64,000 nt of DNA from NCBI GenBank assembly GCA_013365365.1, contig JABVXU010000071.1, positions 62,001-126,000 of the forward strand, read 5' to 3'. The number at the start of each line of letters is the position of its first letter. Position 1 is the stretch's first letter. Both the position numbers and the translations under genes were made by a program. The notes beneath the pieces were generated by a model. It had not been told where the DNA came from. It worked only from the letters and a program-made list of their open reading frames with translations, and did not search any database. This document shows positions 13,136 to 26,823 of this stretch, piece by piece. This DNA is from Cruorifilaria tuberocauda. Lineage: Eukaryota > Nematoda > Chromadorea > Rhabditida > Onchocercidae.

Positions 13136-14041
13136 TGGAAGGTAAAGATACGAAATATTGGAATTTAAAATTAGGGTCGAGAGATATTCTAACCTTTCGG
13201 ATTTCCGGACCATATTCTTATCTCAATTAGGAAGTAATGTATATCAGCACATTATCACTAGACTTACCTCGAATGCTCTTTTTCTTTCATCCAAAGCTTC
13301 TTGAAATGCTATTTCACGTTCGATCTAAAAAGAAATTTTTCCAATAAAATAGAAACAATTTTCAATATATTTGAGAATACGATTGATTATTACCTGCTAG
13401 TGAAGATTTAGTCAATCAATATAAACAGATTTAGTCAGTTTAATAAGGTGAAATTTAATACAAATTTGAACCGACTGCTGAATTTTTGAAATAAATTCAA
13501 CTAACGTAGGTATCATTCGTACCAATCTTATAATGTTACAATATATTAATAAAAGCACGGTAAGCAATCTCAAAAATGAATAACAAAGCAAAAATGTCGT
13601 AACCAATATCAAATAATAAATAGATAAACTTTCAAAAAATTAAATTCCAGATGAACTAAACATAGTAGAAAAGATAGTAAAACCAAAGAAAAAAAGAAAT
13701 TCATTTATCCAACAAATTTATTAATACATTAGCTTCCTTTAATTTAATTATATCGTTCACTTCCTTTAATTTATATCGTTCGAACTTTTAAATCAACCCA
13801 AAAAACAATTTGTTATTTGGAGGAATATCAGATTCCTACCATTTATTAAACGTGAGATGTAAACTGTAAAAGGAAAAGAATAAAACTTGTAAACAATAAC
13901 TCATCAATCATAGTAACAATTAATAACGATACTTCAAGAAAATTAATTATTCAAAACAAAAGCAAACATTATATTACTGAAGTGACGAACCTTTTGATTC
14001 TCAAGCAGCCGGATGGTATTTACCATCGACTTTTCATTCAT
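12062..14041 (-). CDS. PLGRKT: PLGRKT-like membrane protein
   Basis: Orthologue of the plasminogen receptor with C-terminal lysine (C9orf46 family), a small two-span membrane protein. Four exons on the minus strand: 14041-13991, 13324-13268, 12549-12366 and 12171-12062. Phases close to give 133 residues (human 147). The order matches the family: a charged helical N-terminus (MNEKSMVNTIRLLENQK, then EREIAFQEALDERKRAFE), two hydrophobic segments (around AIASIAVVLISGLA and LLYLLPVGMALPYLAYEI), then TLGRSTERIKR and a charged tail. The protein ends in Met-Arg, so the C-terminal lysine that gives the mammalian protein its name is absent and plasminogen binding cannot be assumed. A TTTCCAG acceptor 36 bases upstream of the ATG (exon edge 14077) may be a spliced-leader site. 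It is divergent from UFD2. Confidence 0.85.
13737..13790. repeat. short tandem repeat in PLGRKT intron 1
   Basis: The phrase CTTCCTTTAATTT...TATCGTTC occurs twice in a row, the first copy carrying five extra bases (AATTA). Small local duplication, no function evident. Confidence 0.6.
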
Positions 14042-14624
14042 CCCAGTTCCACAGTATTTTGTTCAGTTAACATTAATCTGGAAAATTTTATGATATATCT
14101 ATGATTTACGATATGATAATAGTTTATGGTACCGATAAAATATACCAATTCATCTATATGTGATTAGTTTTTAAAAATTCCTAAGAATTCTCGGGAATAC
14201 AAAATGTCAACACCGAGTGTAACATTGTACAATGAAAATTGCCGTATCAATCGTGCGTAGTCCGAACCAAATAAAATTCGTACCGACGCGGCGCTACGAT
14301 TGATAACTTGAACGTGACATGTTTTATCAGTTTTGGGTAACGTGCGAATAACGTAAGTTTTGACCTCGGATTATCAGTTTATTCTCATTATGCATGAATA
14401 AATAGTTATAATATCGTAATAAAAACAGAATCTATGCTTTCAGTAAGCGTAAACTTTAGGATTGAAGGATTTAAATTATGAAAAAGTCGAAATTTTATGA
14501 AAATCCAATATTACCTTTTTGGATTGATTAGTAATATGAATAATTTCAAGTTCATTTATTAATTTTTTTCTTTGTTTTTTTTCAGACATACTAGAAATTT
14601 GTACAAAGGAGTAGAAATCATTTA
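14042..14624. promoter_or_regulatory. divergent promoter region PLGRKT / UFD2
   Basis: The 583 bases between the two start codons of this head-to-head pair must serve both genes. Likely trans-splice acceptors bound it: TTTCCAG before PLGRKT (edge 14077, minus) and a T-rich TTTTCAG ending at 14585 before UFD2 (plus). The interval includes an unusually GC-richer stretch with CCGACGCGGCGC around 14280-14295. No TATA or named factor site is asserted. Confidence 0.5.
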
Positions 14625-17600
14625 ATGCCGACGGAAGGAGAGGCACATCGAAGTACAACAGCAGAACTTGAAGAATTAAATGCAAAAAAACTACGCCAAG
14701 ACTACATGAACATTATGCCGAATGGAAGTTCAAATGAGGTTTCTGCAATTTTCAAATTTTATAGGAAATAAGAAACTTAAGTTTTCTTTAATGGATATGA
14801 AATATAATAATTGTTCATGCTGCGTACTTGAATTTAATCATGATGAATAGAGTAAAATGATTAAGTTGCAAAAGGCTATTCTAATAATTAATTAGCTTGA
14901 ACACAGCTATAATTCATGTCAAGATTAGGATTTAGAAAATTAAAGATATGAGTGAAAATAATTTCTAGTTCTTAGCATTTCCCTTGTTTACTTTAAATTG
15001 ATTTCAGTTTCAGATATATTGCGAAAATGCTTTCAGTTGAGCTTTACAAGTTCTAAACTAATTAATTAAGGAACCAAACACATCAGTCATCCATGATTTC
15101 ACTCAACTCGACTTAGATATATTGGTGGGATTTAGATTGAACATTGAATTGTATCTGGAATTTTGTTTATTACTTAAAATCCTTCCTAATTTGATGACCA
15201 TGATATCAGTCAGTGGTGCTGTTGTGTAGTAGGTGGGTAGACTTATATCGATACTATTTGACGGGTTTTTGAGAACTCTTAGAGATGCAAAAGGTGCAGG
15301 AGGTAAATAGAAAAAGATAGAATCTGTGGATTAAATAAAAAACTTCATATCCTTACCTTACATGCAGCAGCAAGCATTGTTGTCGCTCTTCCAAGTTTCA
15401 GTGTTAGCAAAAAGCTTCAGCTGATGAATTCTTCATAAATGTGTTATTCAGTAGCAATTATAGTAAACTTACGACAATACTTTGCATGATCAATTTAGGA
15501 TGGGGAAGCTTACAAATTGGATCGCCTTCAGAATCTTGTCAGTCGGATTTTCAGCGGTAAAAACAACATCTGTTTGAAATCTTTATTGGACTCAACTGAT
15601 GGATCAACTTTTAATAATGATAGTATGTTTTGTTGTTACCACTATAGTGAATTAGGGTCAATAACTGATATCGATATTAATATTAATTGATATTAAGTTC
15701 GGCAGGTGGAAATAAGGCGGGTATTAACTTCGGACAGAAATTTATGTTGTAAAAAATTATAATGTTCGTGATGATTTTGAAAACAAAGCATTACTCGTTA
15801 TATATTTACAGTCAATAACATTGTAAGTAATGTTTTCCTGTATGCAATAAGAGCGGCGATTTTGACATCTGCAAATTGAGGAACCGGAATGCTAATTTTT
15901 TTTTAAAAGAGTTTTACATTACTTTAGAGAAGAGTTTTTAGAGAAAAGCTTATATTTTCAGTTGATTTATCAGTCGTAATAGACGATATTTTCATGCGAT
16001 CACTATGTAACATAGAGAAAAGCAAGTAAGTGCACTTGAATTGTTCGTATTAATGTATTTGAATTTTTCATTAAAACAAAGTGTTTAGAATAATTGAATA
16101 TTCATGCTTAATTGTGATGTAACATTAACAATCCGTTTGTCAATTTGCAGCATACAGATTATGAGTACAGACAGAATGCTAGGAAAACAATTGGGTGAAC
16201 CGCTGTTTGATTTGCCTCTAATTTTACCAGAAATGGCTCTACAGTATCTTATCACAATAAATGAAAAACTGACTACTGAAGGACAGAACCAGGTTTATTG
16301 CATAAAATGTCTAATCCTCATCGAAATTGACTATACTTAATTAAAAATGACCCGTACTTTCAAATTGTAAGTCATTAAAATGAATCAGTAGATGAAGATA
16401 AATCTTAAAAATGAATTATGAATTATGCAACAAAGAGGAATTAAAAGATGAAATTTGAAATGCAGTTTTTGATGGATTACGAGCAATCAGTGATTCCAGT
16501 TATCCAGAAAAGACTTTTTGTGCAGACATCTTTTCTTCTTCGTGGCTTCTATGGTGAGAAGTAAGTTATTTTATTTTTATTCATGTACATACTGCTTATT
16601 TATATGGGAATGTCTTCATTTTTATCAATTTTTCTTGTTTCTTCAACAGATAAGGATAGATTCGGATATTAGTTTTAAATTAAAATTTCAAAATGTCCAT
16701 TCTGTTGCAGATTTACAGCAGAAGACATGATAGCAGTCTTTGTTCGAATGTTTTATCAGCAACAAATACCTGAAGCTTTTGCTTGCAATTTGATAAATTA
16801 TTGTACGAATGAAGAAATGACGGACCATAGAGTACTTGCTGAAGTTTGTTTCCGCTTCAATCTTATATTTCGGGATTTTCAGTATATATTTAGATTTGAT
16901 GCTATGGGCATTGTAGATTTACAGACAAAAATGTCTATCGTGTATCATGTATAACATGTAATACTTGTGGATAGAAATATAAGTCACAACTGCATCTTAC
17001 ACTACATCCGAACATATGATAGATGATCTCGAAACTTGAGGAATATATTTGTGAAAATTTCAGGAGTAATCTGGGACCATTAAATTTGGAGCAAATCTGA
17101 TTTCATTTCAAAAACTGTTTCAGATTTTTAATCCCATTTTGGATTGTGCTCAAAAGTCGATGTGTTTCCAACAGATGTCAAATAAGTGCAACAGAGAAGT
17201 CGCTGTTTATCCATATTCTCTGCTGAAGTTTCTTGTAAGCGTCAAAACTTCATCTAATAAGAGACCTATTGCGGATTTGGTTAGTTCATTACATCTTGCA
17301 TTTTAGCCTTATTGAATCTTAATTATATATAAGTTGCTTTAAATCTGAACTTATTATAGTCCAAGTCAGTTCGGTTAAATCCAAACAATATGATCGATTT
17401 AATTAAGTCAACTATTACCGAGAACTAAATATTATCAGTTCTTAGTGATTTTTTTATGTATTGCAGCTGGTTTCACGAGTAGATTTCATATCGAAAGTAC
17501 ATACCATTCTCGAAGGTCATGATTTCGCGAGACTATGTTATTTGGGACCATTCTTCGAATATAGCACAGCTCCTGCTGATAATGGAAGTGTAAGAATAAA

Positions 17601-20600
17601 CTTTGGATTCGCTAGTATAAATTGATGAAGCATTTGTATTTATCTCGTTTCAGCTATCTATTTATATGCCATTTTTCGACTGCTCTCAACTTCCGGAAGA
17701 CGACCAAAAACCGCTGTTGTATAATGTTTACCAAAATGATTTAACGCTTGTTAGGGTATGTTTTTGAGCCTTATATTACGAATGATTTTTTTTGTTTGTT
17801 TGTTTATTTTAAAACTCATCCTCCACTCCAACGGGATAGACAAAGCGGCTGGAGCGAAAATTGCAAAATAAATCATTCAGAAATTTGAGACAGAGATGTT
17901 AACAGCGGATTAATATGCTGATAATTAGCTCATGATATCCTAAAATGCTCATGCGAAGTAAAGTTAAGAGAAGAAAGCTTTCAAATTCAACATTCGTACT
18001 GATAACAAGTTTTTAGGAGAATAGTTTGAACAGTTGGAAATAATTGAAATTGATTCCATTTTAGCGCCACTTGCATCAAATATTACATCAACTATTAGCA
18101 AATATTTCGAGCCGTAGCAGAACGTTGGATTTTATAGCTCGCGTGTTATCAGTCAATATCAAAAGGCGACAGATGAATGTAAGTTTTGTTTATAGTATGA
18201 AATTGTACGTTTACTTTTTTTATAATCAATTTACGGATCGAACACATCATCTTGATAGTTAATTTAATTTCATTTAGAAAGCTGAAATATTTTTTCACAC
18301 CCGTCAACTATTCCAATTATTCTGATGAAAAGCTAGCTGTATTAAAAGAATTTATGCCTGAAATTTTTATTTTTGTACTAATAATTTCAGCCGGATCATT
18401 CGAAATTATCATCAGATGGTTTTATGTTGAATTTCTTTGATGTAATGCTTAGTTTGGCTGAGAAAGTGACATTTGATAAGGTATTTTTGCTCTTTTTACT
18501 CTGAATTGTAAGTTTAGGGTTTATTTATATTCTTCACCTATTTTTCTAATTCTTAAGGTCAACACTTATTATATATTCCATCCGAGATGCAGAATTGATT
18601 TTTCGGATGAAACACGATTGAAATTGGATTTAGAACAAGCGCGAACCTTCGCAAGAACGATAGGTACCTTATTTCAAATTCTGTTCCGAGGACGTTCTGT
18701 CAAATATGCACGCGGGTGCTCTAGTTTTCTAGCCATTATTATACATAACATATATTGAAGGATTAATGCTACATTGGATCAACATTAAACACGTTTATCT
18801 TTCATATTTTAAAGTATCAGTAGGACTACAGATAAACTGATGGAGGTTATGAATTGCTTATTTTTAAAAGAATATTTTCCGTCATTTTTAGACACTAATT
18901 TCGAAATCAAATTTCCCACAGAATGTTTCTTCCTGACGGTACAGGCACAACATCTATCACTGTCAGCTGCAATTGGGCAACTAAAATATTTGAAAAGAAA
19001 TTTACATGAAATCGAAATTGGTTTAACGGAACTTAAAATACAGTTACGCAGATTATTGGCTCTACAAATAAGAGAAAAGGCAATGATTGAAGCAAAGCTG
19101 GAGCGCGCCAATATGTTTCGTACCGTACGTTTTCACTCCCTGAATTTGAATTTGATGCTGTGTAATACTTGGTATTTGAAAGGTCAAACAGAAAACGATA
19201 AAAAAACGGCATTTTGCTGAAGTTACTTGAAAAAATTTGGCAGCTTCCTAATAATTTGCATGTATTAATTAACAATTTTGTTCGATTTAATTCTTAAGAA
19301 GAGCCACGATCTTAAGGTATGTTCAAATTGCCCTTCATATGGCCTCATATAAATACGGAAGAAAATCCACGAATTTTTCGAACATTTTCAAGTTCAAATT
19401 GTGAAGCCTATTCATTACTTTGCAGAGACTCATTCGCAGCATTATGTGTTTAGAAGCGGCTTTATACGATCCTGTATTTCTCCATCGAGCTTTGGAATTC
19501 TGCAGTCGTCAGCTTACGTTCATCATCAACATTATAAATCCTAATTTGTTGGTGATCCGAAATTATTGAAAGTTTCGCTGTGAAACATTTTCTTTTGCTC
19601 GTTTTTCAGTTTCCTCATAATGGGCAGAAATGCGTGAATGTTCTCGAATCCATTCTTATCTTTTTTCAGTATTAACGATGGTCTACTTCCGCCCGTAGCA
19701 CCAAATTTGTTTGGAGCTATGCCAGAGTTCTTTTTGGAAAACGCTCTTGACTTCATTATTTTTCTACTAAAGTTAGTGAAGTTATCTTTGAAATCATTCA
19801 GCTCAGTATTACGTTTTGATCGGATAGAATCATTTGCATAATTTATAAGTGAAAGGAAAATATGGCATAATGTTCTGATTAATATTCCAGGAATAATCCG
19901 GTTATACTTCTCGAAAGTCGTTTAGATTTGCCCCAACAACTACTTATATTTATTTGCAGCACTCATTATTTTAACAACAAATTTCTTGCAGCAAAGGTTT
20001 TATTAGTCTTTATTCATGCAATATTATAAAACAAATTTTATTCCAGAGCTTGAAGATGTTTATTAATGTCTAACATGCGTAAAAGAGACAGAGATCTAGT
20101 TTAGCTGTATTTAGGAATGAAAATTCGAATTTATTTTCTCGGAATAAATTATTTAAGATTAAAGTTGCGGTCAGATTTATAGGAAAGAAAATAATTTTTC
20201 AGCTCTTCTAGATTATAATTTATGTACGTGTTAAAGTTGACAATCAGAATTGCGGGCATTTCGATGCGGTTTGCATCGAATCTCATGAAATAAAATCGAT
20301 TCTGTTATATTTGAAATTCGAAAGATCTTACCGATTGAGAAATCTATAAATGAGAGAAAATTTTAGATAGTGGAAGTTCTGTTCATGGTCTGTCCTGCAA
20401 TTTTACCTGCTGCATATCAGTTTCATCTTGCTGTTATCAATTCTCCATTGGCCATTGATCGACTCTTTCCTAGCCTTGTCAAATTCTATGCAGGTATTGT
20501 AGAAATTTCATTTCGTTTTTCTTGATTTTTAATTTAATTCATTTCAAATGGTCTTAGATGTGGAGTCAACTGGAGCAAGCACAGAATTCTACGATAAATT

Positions 20601-22626
20601 TAATATCAGACGGTCGATTCAAGTGATATTTCGCTCTCTTTGGGAAAGTACAATCTACAGAAGTAATATTACTTCTTATGCAAGGTCGATTTTTCCACCC
20701 ATTATTGTAGAAAATTTGCTGAATAAATTCGGAGATTCTAGTTTAATAGATATAAAACGAAGAAACTTTTTTAATTTAAATTGAATACCTCTTGATTGCA
20801 ATCAAGATGTTGAGTATGGAAAGTTAGCTAGCATATCGTATGCATTCATCGGATTTCAGGGAATGCTCACCTGATTTCATTCGTTTTGTCAATATGGTTA
20901 TTAACGATGCAACCTATTTATTGGACGAATCATTGCTAGCATTGAAAAAAATACATGACATTGAAACACTGAAGGAAAGTAGTGAATGGTCCAATCTCGG
21001 AGAGGAAGAGCGTCAAATGAAAGAAGACGCATTGCTGGAAGCAAAGCGAGGGGTGCGGAATTGGTTAATACTTGGACGTGATACATTGGATCTTTTTACA
21101 TATTTAACTGCTGATGCGCCTGAACCATTCTATGAGCCGGTTTGATTTTAAAATACATTTATTATTGAATGAGAAGTGCAAAACTGATTGCTGGAATCAT
21201 GCATATGGTAATGCCATTGATTAATCGTTAATCATTGTGTAACTTTTTCGTTTTGATTAATCGTTTGTAACTCTTTCATTTTCTGAACCTTTGATAACTG
21301 TTCTATGATTAATATTTTAGCATTTTGAATTGATTCAAATTGTTCAGATTTTGCAGATTTACTAAATTTTTATTTGTAATGGAGTTTCAGTTATTGGGGG
21401 AACGGTTGGCTTCGATGTTGGATTATAATGTATCGCAGTTATGTGGCCCAAAATGTACAGAACTTAAAGTACGTGACGCAGTACGTCGGTTTATGTGGGA
21501 GCCACGAGCTTTACTGCAGCAAATAGTAAATGTGTACTTGAATTTGTCCTCAGAGAAATTTGCAGAATGCATTGCTAATGATGAGGTAATCCTTGAATAA
21601 AACCATCTGTTTTTTAATTATCCACTTCATTATCTTATGATTCGAAAATTTGCACGTCTTAAAGAGAGTCATGATTTCAGGTATTCATTTCCCTTTCATC
21701 TAATTAGGTGAATAGATTATATTTATAAAGATATTTCTATTCATAGCTTAAGCAAGGAGTTGCAGCGTTCGTATTCTCCTGATGTCTTTTCAATGGTGCT
21801 TTCACGTTTAACGGCTAATAACATTGTACCTATAAATGAAATTGAACTTTTGAAAAATCTTGCCGATATGACACATCGAATCTGGAAGCAGAAAGCTCAA
21901 AATGAAGAAGATTTCGGGGATGATGTTCCAGATGATTTCAGAGGTTATTTGTTTTGCAAATTATAGTATGATAATTTTTTTATTTTTGTTACACGCATCT
22001 ATTGAACGTCAGCGTTATATCTTTTTTATTATTGAAATATAGCAGTGCATTTTCTGGTTACTTAAAAATTTTTTACGCATGTTTTTCTTTGCATAAATAC
22101 AGCTTTGTCAATTTACACTTTTTCAACGTTGTAGTCTAGAATCGGTTTTTTTGGTTCAATTAGAATGTTGTATTTTCCATCTTGTCATATTCTAATTGTA
22201 GATCCAGTAATGAATACACTGATGACGGATCCTGTAATCCTTCCATCAGGACATACAATGGATCGGAAACATATTATGCGTCATTTGCTCAGCTCTCAAA
22301 CGGATCCATTTACTCGGCAACCCCTGAGCGAAACTCAACTTGTCTCTGGTAATTCTGTTCATCTCATTTTTTTGACATCAGTTTCCTTAATTATCTCGAA
22401 AAACGCACGCGATTATTAAGATTAAAGGAGGTATACTTCTGATATTGAACATTTCTAAATTGGTCCATACTGTCCGTATTAACTATCTCCGCCATTCTCC
22501 AGTATGGATTTTAAAAGATCGTATTCCTAAAATATGGATTTTCCAGATGTCGCTTTAAGAACGAAAATCCGAGCATGGATAAAGGAAAAGTTGGCGTCAA
22601 AATCGAAATTAAATGTTCAAACTTAA
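14625..22626 (+). CDS. ufd-2: UFD2/UBE4B ubiquitin chain elongation factor (E4, U-box)
   Basis: U-box E3/E4 enzyme that extends ubiquitin chains on substrates for the proteasome, acting with CDC-48/p97. 23 exons: 14625-14738, 15499-15622, 15962-16025, 16151-16292, 16466-16560, 16711-16843, 17124-17279, 17467-17589, 17654-17755, 18065-18178, 18391-18480, 18558-18663, 18892-19124, 19426-19547, 19670-19771, 19891-19996, 20367-20493, 20558-20684, 20860-21139, 21391-21585, 21766-21943, 22202-22348 and 22547-22626. They total 3,060 bases, 1,019 residues, with phases closing throughout. The Ufd2 core is plain: [34 protein letters not shown]-like [50 protein letters not shown] and [13 protein letters not shown]. 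The C-terminal U-box (last ~75 residues) has [28 protein letters not shown] and IRAWIKEK. The N-terminus is much shorter than human UBE4B, as in worms and yeast. A T-rich acceptor at 14585 may be trans-spliced. Confidence 0.96.
21216..21285. repeat. short tandem repeat in UFD2 intron
   Basis: TTGATTAATCGTT followed by GTAACT and a T-rich stretch occurs twice in succession in the intron before the LCGPKC exon. No function evident. Confidence 0.5.
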
Positions 22627-23795
22627 ATCTCAGTAACCTATTAACAGACAATAATGTGTATCCGAGAAGTGCTTTCAATTTGTGTTTCTGTTAATGTTTT
22701 GAAATTTCTAAAGTTTCTTTCTAAATTTGTTAATACATTTTTCTGAATTCACTGTATATTCTTGACAATGTGGGCTGTGTTATATAGTGTCATGACTTTC
22801 TTCAATTTGATTTTTCTTGTGAAGTTTATCTGAACGACAATTAAGTAATAATAGTTTACTAGAAAATAATATGAAAAAGAGCTGGTAGAAGATGATCGGT
22901 TAGTTGAAGAATAAGTGATCTTATTTTATGATATGCCATTTAAAGCCTTTCTCTTCTATTTTTTTGTAAAGTGATTTTGATCAGAATATATGATTCTTTC
23001 TCAAAAAGGCAAACGGCAGAAGCCATAATTGCTTTTTTCGAAGGCATTAAATCATTTATCAGTGATTCTTCGTTCTTGCTACCATCACTTTGCTAGTTTT
23101 GTTTTCTTCCGGATTTTATAACAATACCTTTGTTAAATACGGATAATGAAAAAACCATGATAGATAGCATATTTCGAATGCCACTAAAATTCTTTTAAGA
23201 TTTTAATTCCTTTCATGAACAAGACGTGTTTAATATATTTTAAACCATGTTCATTTTTATTTGTGTTTCATCAAACGTACAAAATCTTCGGCAGTATTTT
23301 TATAGTGAAATGAGTGTTTAGAGAGAAGTTTGCTTAATTAAAAAAATTCGTGCATCCGTTTTTAACTATGAATCAACTGCCTCATTCCCAAATTTCTGTT
23401 GTTAATAGGCGAAGAATTGATCTTATCGGTCTTACTAGGCACCCTGTACTTCTGCAGCATAATCTTGTGTGTCATGAAATCGTGTCTCCATTCATTATAT
23501 TACGAATTTCTGTTCGATTTTTTCTTCCAAGTCTGTTAAGATCTTAAGATTTTGGGTTCAAAATGTATATTGAATCGTGATTTTGATGAAATGAGTTTTT
23601 TTTTTTTTTTTCGCAAAGTAACGATGTTGCGGATAATGGGATGAAATAATCTGTAAGTTATGAAAAGGAATAAGAACTTAAAGATAACGTGCTTTTCAAA
23701 ATAAATAAAATTTTAGTCGAAGTGGATTAGGAAGATTGAGAAATTACGTTTATGTTTTATAATTCTAATCCCATGTAGAATCACCGATCGCCGTC
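22627..23795. other. intergenic, UFD2 to small secreted ORF
   Basis: About 1.2 kb of AT-rich sequence downstream of UFD2. It includes a poly-T run near 23596. No gene recognised; the 65-codon frame at 23350-23547 has no domain or splice context. Confidence 0.55.
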
Positions 23796-24199
23796 ATGAC
23801 AAGAAATTTTTTGATTATTTTTTGCTGTTTCTTTTTCAATGGAAATTTCTCCCATCCAGTATATTATCCATCAAAATTAAATAATTCGATGTTTTTAAAT
23901 ATGCAAAATGCATCGAATCCTTTTCGATCAAGAATTTCCGATTATTTTGTAATCCGTAATTACGAAGGTCTTTACAGTTTCGCCGAAATTAATGCTGTAG
24001 AGAATTGGCACTTTTATTTTTGGTTAGTAAAGTGGGTTGTCGATTTTAATCCGCAATTTGAAAGAGGTAGGAGTAATAGATCTATTTCAAATGTCAATTG
24101 GTTTTAATTGTTTTCTTTAATGAATTTATATCAGGATTGCTAGTGTCGTTTTTGGAATTCCTGTTTAAGAATCAATATAATTCTGTTTTTCAAACGTAA
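23796..24199 (+). CDS. possible small secreted protein, unknown function
   Basis: Open frame beginning MTRNFLIIFCCFFFNG with a strongly hydrophobic signal-peptide-like start, followed by an aromatic-rich mature part (NWHFYFWLVKWVVDF). Read straight through, it stops at 24107 (103 residues). A good donor (GAAAGAG|GTAGGA, exon end 24066) and an acceptor (TATATCAG, exon start 24135) would instead remove a 68-base intron, keep the frame, and give 111 residues ending at 24199. I do not recognise the family. It could be a real secreted peptide or a chance frame in AT-rich DNA. No cysteine motif or clear neuropeptide cleavage pattern is seen. Confidence 0.4.
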
Positions 24200-26795
24200 C
24201 TTCTTTTTCACGTTAAGTTCCTTTAAAGCAGTGACCGATTTTTGAGTTTTGCAAAAATGTTTCAAGTGAAATTTAAGTGCGAATTTCAATATCGGAAAGA
24301 CATTGATAATCAATTTTACATGATAGCAGATCTATATGTAAATGAAACTATCCAATTATTCAATACAGTATGTGCATATGATTGGTTCTAAATAAATTTA
24401 TTAAATATAATATGTCATATTTAATTCTATAAATTTCCTTGATTAGATCACTGAAACAAAGTAAACGACATTCATAACGAAAATTATTCTATCAAATACT
24501 TAACATCCAACCAATTATTAGCTAACAAGTTTACTTTTATTACATCAAAATAGCCGTTTAATTTATAATTTATTTTCTATATAAGAAAATTGAAAATTAT
24601 AATATGCATAAATTTTATAAAGACTTCTTAATTAATTTTACGTCATCAAACCTTCATAATGAGAATTCATGTGAATTGGATTGTACTTTTTCACAATGTT
24701 CATTCATTTCTCTCATATGCCATCTTTGTGACAGATGCAATCCCTCCGACTTTCATTTTCGCTATAATTATTTTGATGGAATGATAGTAAACATACAAGT
24801 TCTCCTGTTGTTTCAGTGATTTGGGTGATAAGAAAACTTTGATAATTTTATCATTGTGATATTATCTATTATCAGTTTTGCATCGTAGAAATTAATCACT
24901 TTGCCTTTTACCAATTTGATGTTTCATTTACTGAGAAGTAGTGGAAGCAGTGATAAATGTATGTATGAATGGAAGTGCAAAAGAGACGCTCTTTAGTTTT
25001 ATTTCTTGAACCGATTGACCTTCACACCTTCACAATTTTGATTGCTGATAGAGAAAAATATTGATGTCAGCATAGTTAGGAGAAGTACACGTCATTTTGA
25101 ATCATTTGATACCGTTTTATTTTTATGTTATATCTGTTCACCTTTAGTCTTCTTATATTTTGTCAGATTTATTTATTTCAGTCTCCTGTGTTTCTCATTT
25201 ACGTTTTTTTAGCTTTAATAATCAGTCAGCTAACAGGATTTTGTATGTATTGCTCTTTTTTTTATTATAGAAATATTGCTCTTTGATGTTCAATACGTTC
25301 ATATTTCATCAAAATTCATAACAAAATTTCCTTCTTTTTTCTACTCTCTATTAAAAAGTAATGTGTGCTTTAGTGAGTGTGAGTGCATATTCACTAAAGT
25401 TACTGATGCTTCTCATTCTGATAAACAGTAGTTTCTTCAAGGTGTGAGTTGCTTAGAAAAAAAACTTTGCATGTCTTCACAAATGCTTCGAATGGTAGAA
25501 AAATAATGACGGTGTGGGCTCAAGACCAAGAACATATTTCCACAAGTGTTTCCTGAAAATAAAATTTGTGAAATATCTCATTTAATAAAAATTAATTTAG
25601 ATGAGACATTATCATCCATATTTCTTACTTCCATGAATTTTCTTGAACGCACAGCATTTGAAATTATAATGTGCGCTAAATAAGCCCTGGATTATCACTG
25701 TTATCTTTTCATTGCATTTGAAACTAAACTTCCTCGTAGAATGTTTTTTCGTATTGGTGTTAGAGAAAAAAATTTCCTGTATTATTCTGGTTACACTATA
25801 TTTACGTATTTACTTATTCACAAATGGAATGAAGTTAACAATTATGTTGTTTATAAATTTGTAATTTAATAGAATTACCTCGAAATTATCAAACCTAAGT
25901 ACTAATGAGTACAGTACATATTAAATTTTGCAACTTGATATCTGGTAACCTCATTATTTCTTTTATGCCCTTATGTAAAAAAATAAAAAAAAAAGATATT
26001 TCTCGGAACTAGATTTTGATTCCTGTAAAGGTTTATTCATTGTAATTCATTTTATAGATGATATTTTGGTATGTAATATATCATCTATTCTCCATTTCTT
26101 TACTTTTAAATTGCAGAAAAATATTGTCTTAACGACTACTTTCATATAATTGTTAATTAAACTTAAATTCATCGTGAAATTCTTTTCGAGAAAATTAAAT
26201 ACTTGTTTCTTTTTCAGTTGTAGAAAGGAAAACGTAGATACAATTTAATGTACTTATCTTCTTTGATTATTTGAAACTGTTGCTTTTTGTTTCTGTTTTT
26301 TTCCACTTTTCTCTTCAATGTTTTTATCATAGAGCATCACGTATTCAATTTTCTATCATTTCGTTAAAATTGATGCTTGACAGCTGTTCATTTTCCTTTT
26401 TTTTTAAAAGAAATATACAAAAAAGCAGTTTTCCTTCCTAACTGATGCTAACTTAAAGAGAAATACTTTCTCCAGAATGGAAAAATACTTTTTCCATCTA
26501 AAATCATTTGATATTACAGAATATGATTCATGAATTCATCAATCTTTCCTTTTATATTTATTTATGCATCATATATTTCTTCACATTCTTCTGCATCATT
26601 TATTGATCTTATCATATGATATTTATTATTTATCATTCAAATAATTGCATTATCAAGTTTTTTGAATAAATTAAATAAACGAGAATTAAATAAACTTCAA
26701 ATATTTTAACCAAATTGATATTGGAAATAGGAAGTGTACGCTTTTTCCATATAATAATATAAATTTTTTGTCATATATCTTGAACTTTTTTACAG
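24200..26795. other. intergenic upstream of PDHA copy 1
   Basis: About 2.6 kb of AT-rich sequence. A cysteine-containing frame at 24604-24819 (seven Cys in 71 codons) has no signal peptide and no recognisable pattern, so it is not called. The PDHA copy 1 promoter must lie toward the right end. Confidence 0.5.
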
Positions 26796-26823
26796 TGTGG
26801 GAAGTCAACTTGGCCTGTTAATC

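Noticed and set aside
12950..13213. 87-codon minus-strand frame with long hydrophobic stretches
   Set aside because: Intronic to PLGRKT, lies on repeat copy B, and does not join the PLGRKT exons in phase.
16640..16730. Extending UFD2 exon 6 leftward through the frame starting IRIDSDISF
   Set aside because: That frame ends in a stop within the exon; only the TTGCAG acceptor at 16710 gives a phase-consistent join to the next exons.
18809..19275. Two minus-strand frames opposite UFD2
   Set aside because: Shadows of the [10 protein letters not shown] exon of UFD2, which is clearly coding on the plus strand.
24604..24819. Cysteine-containing frame that could be a small Cys-rich protein
   Set aside because: No signal peptide, no regular cysteine pattern, no splice support; short frames of this size are common by chance here.
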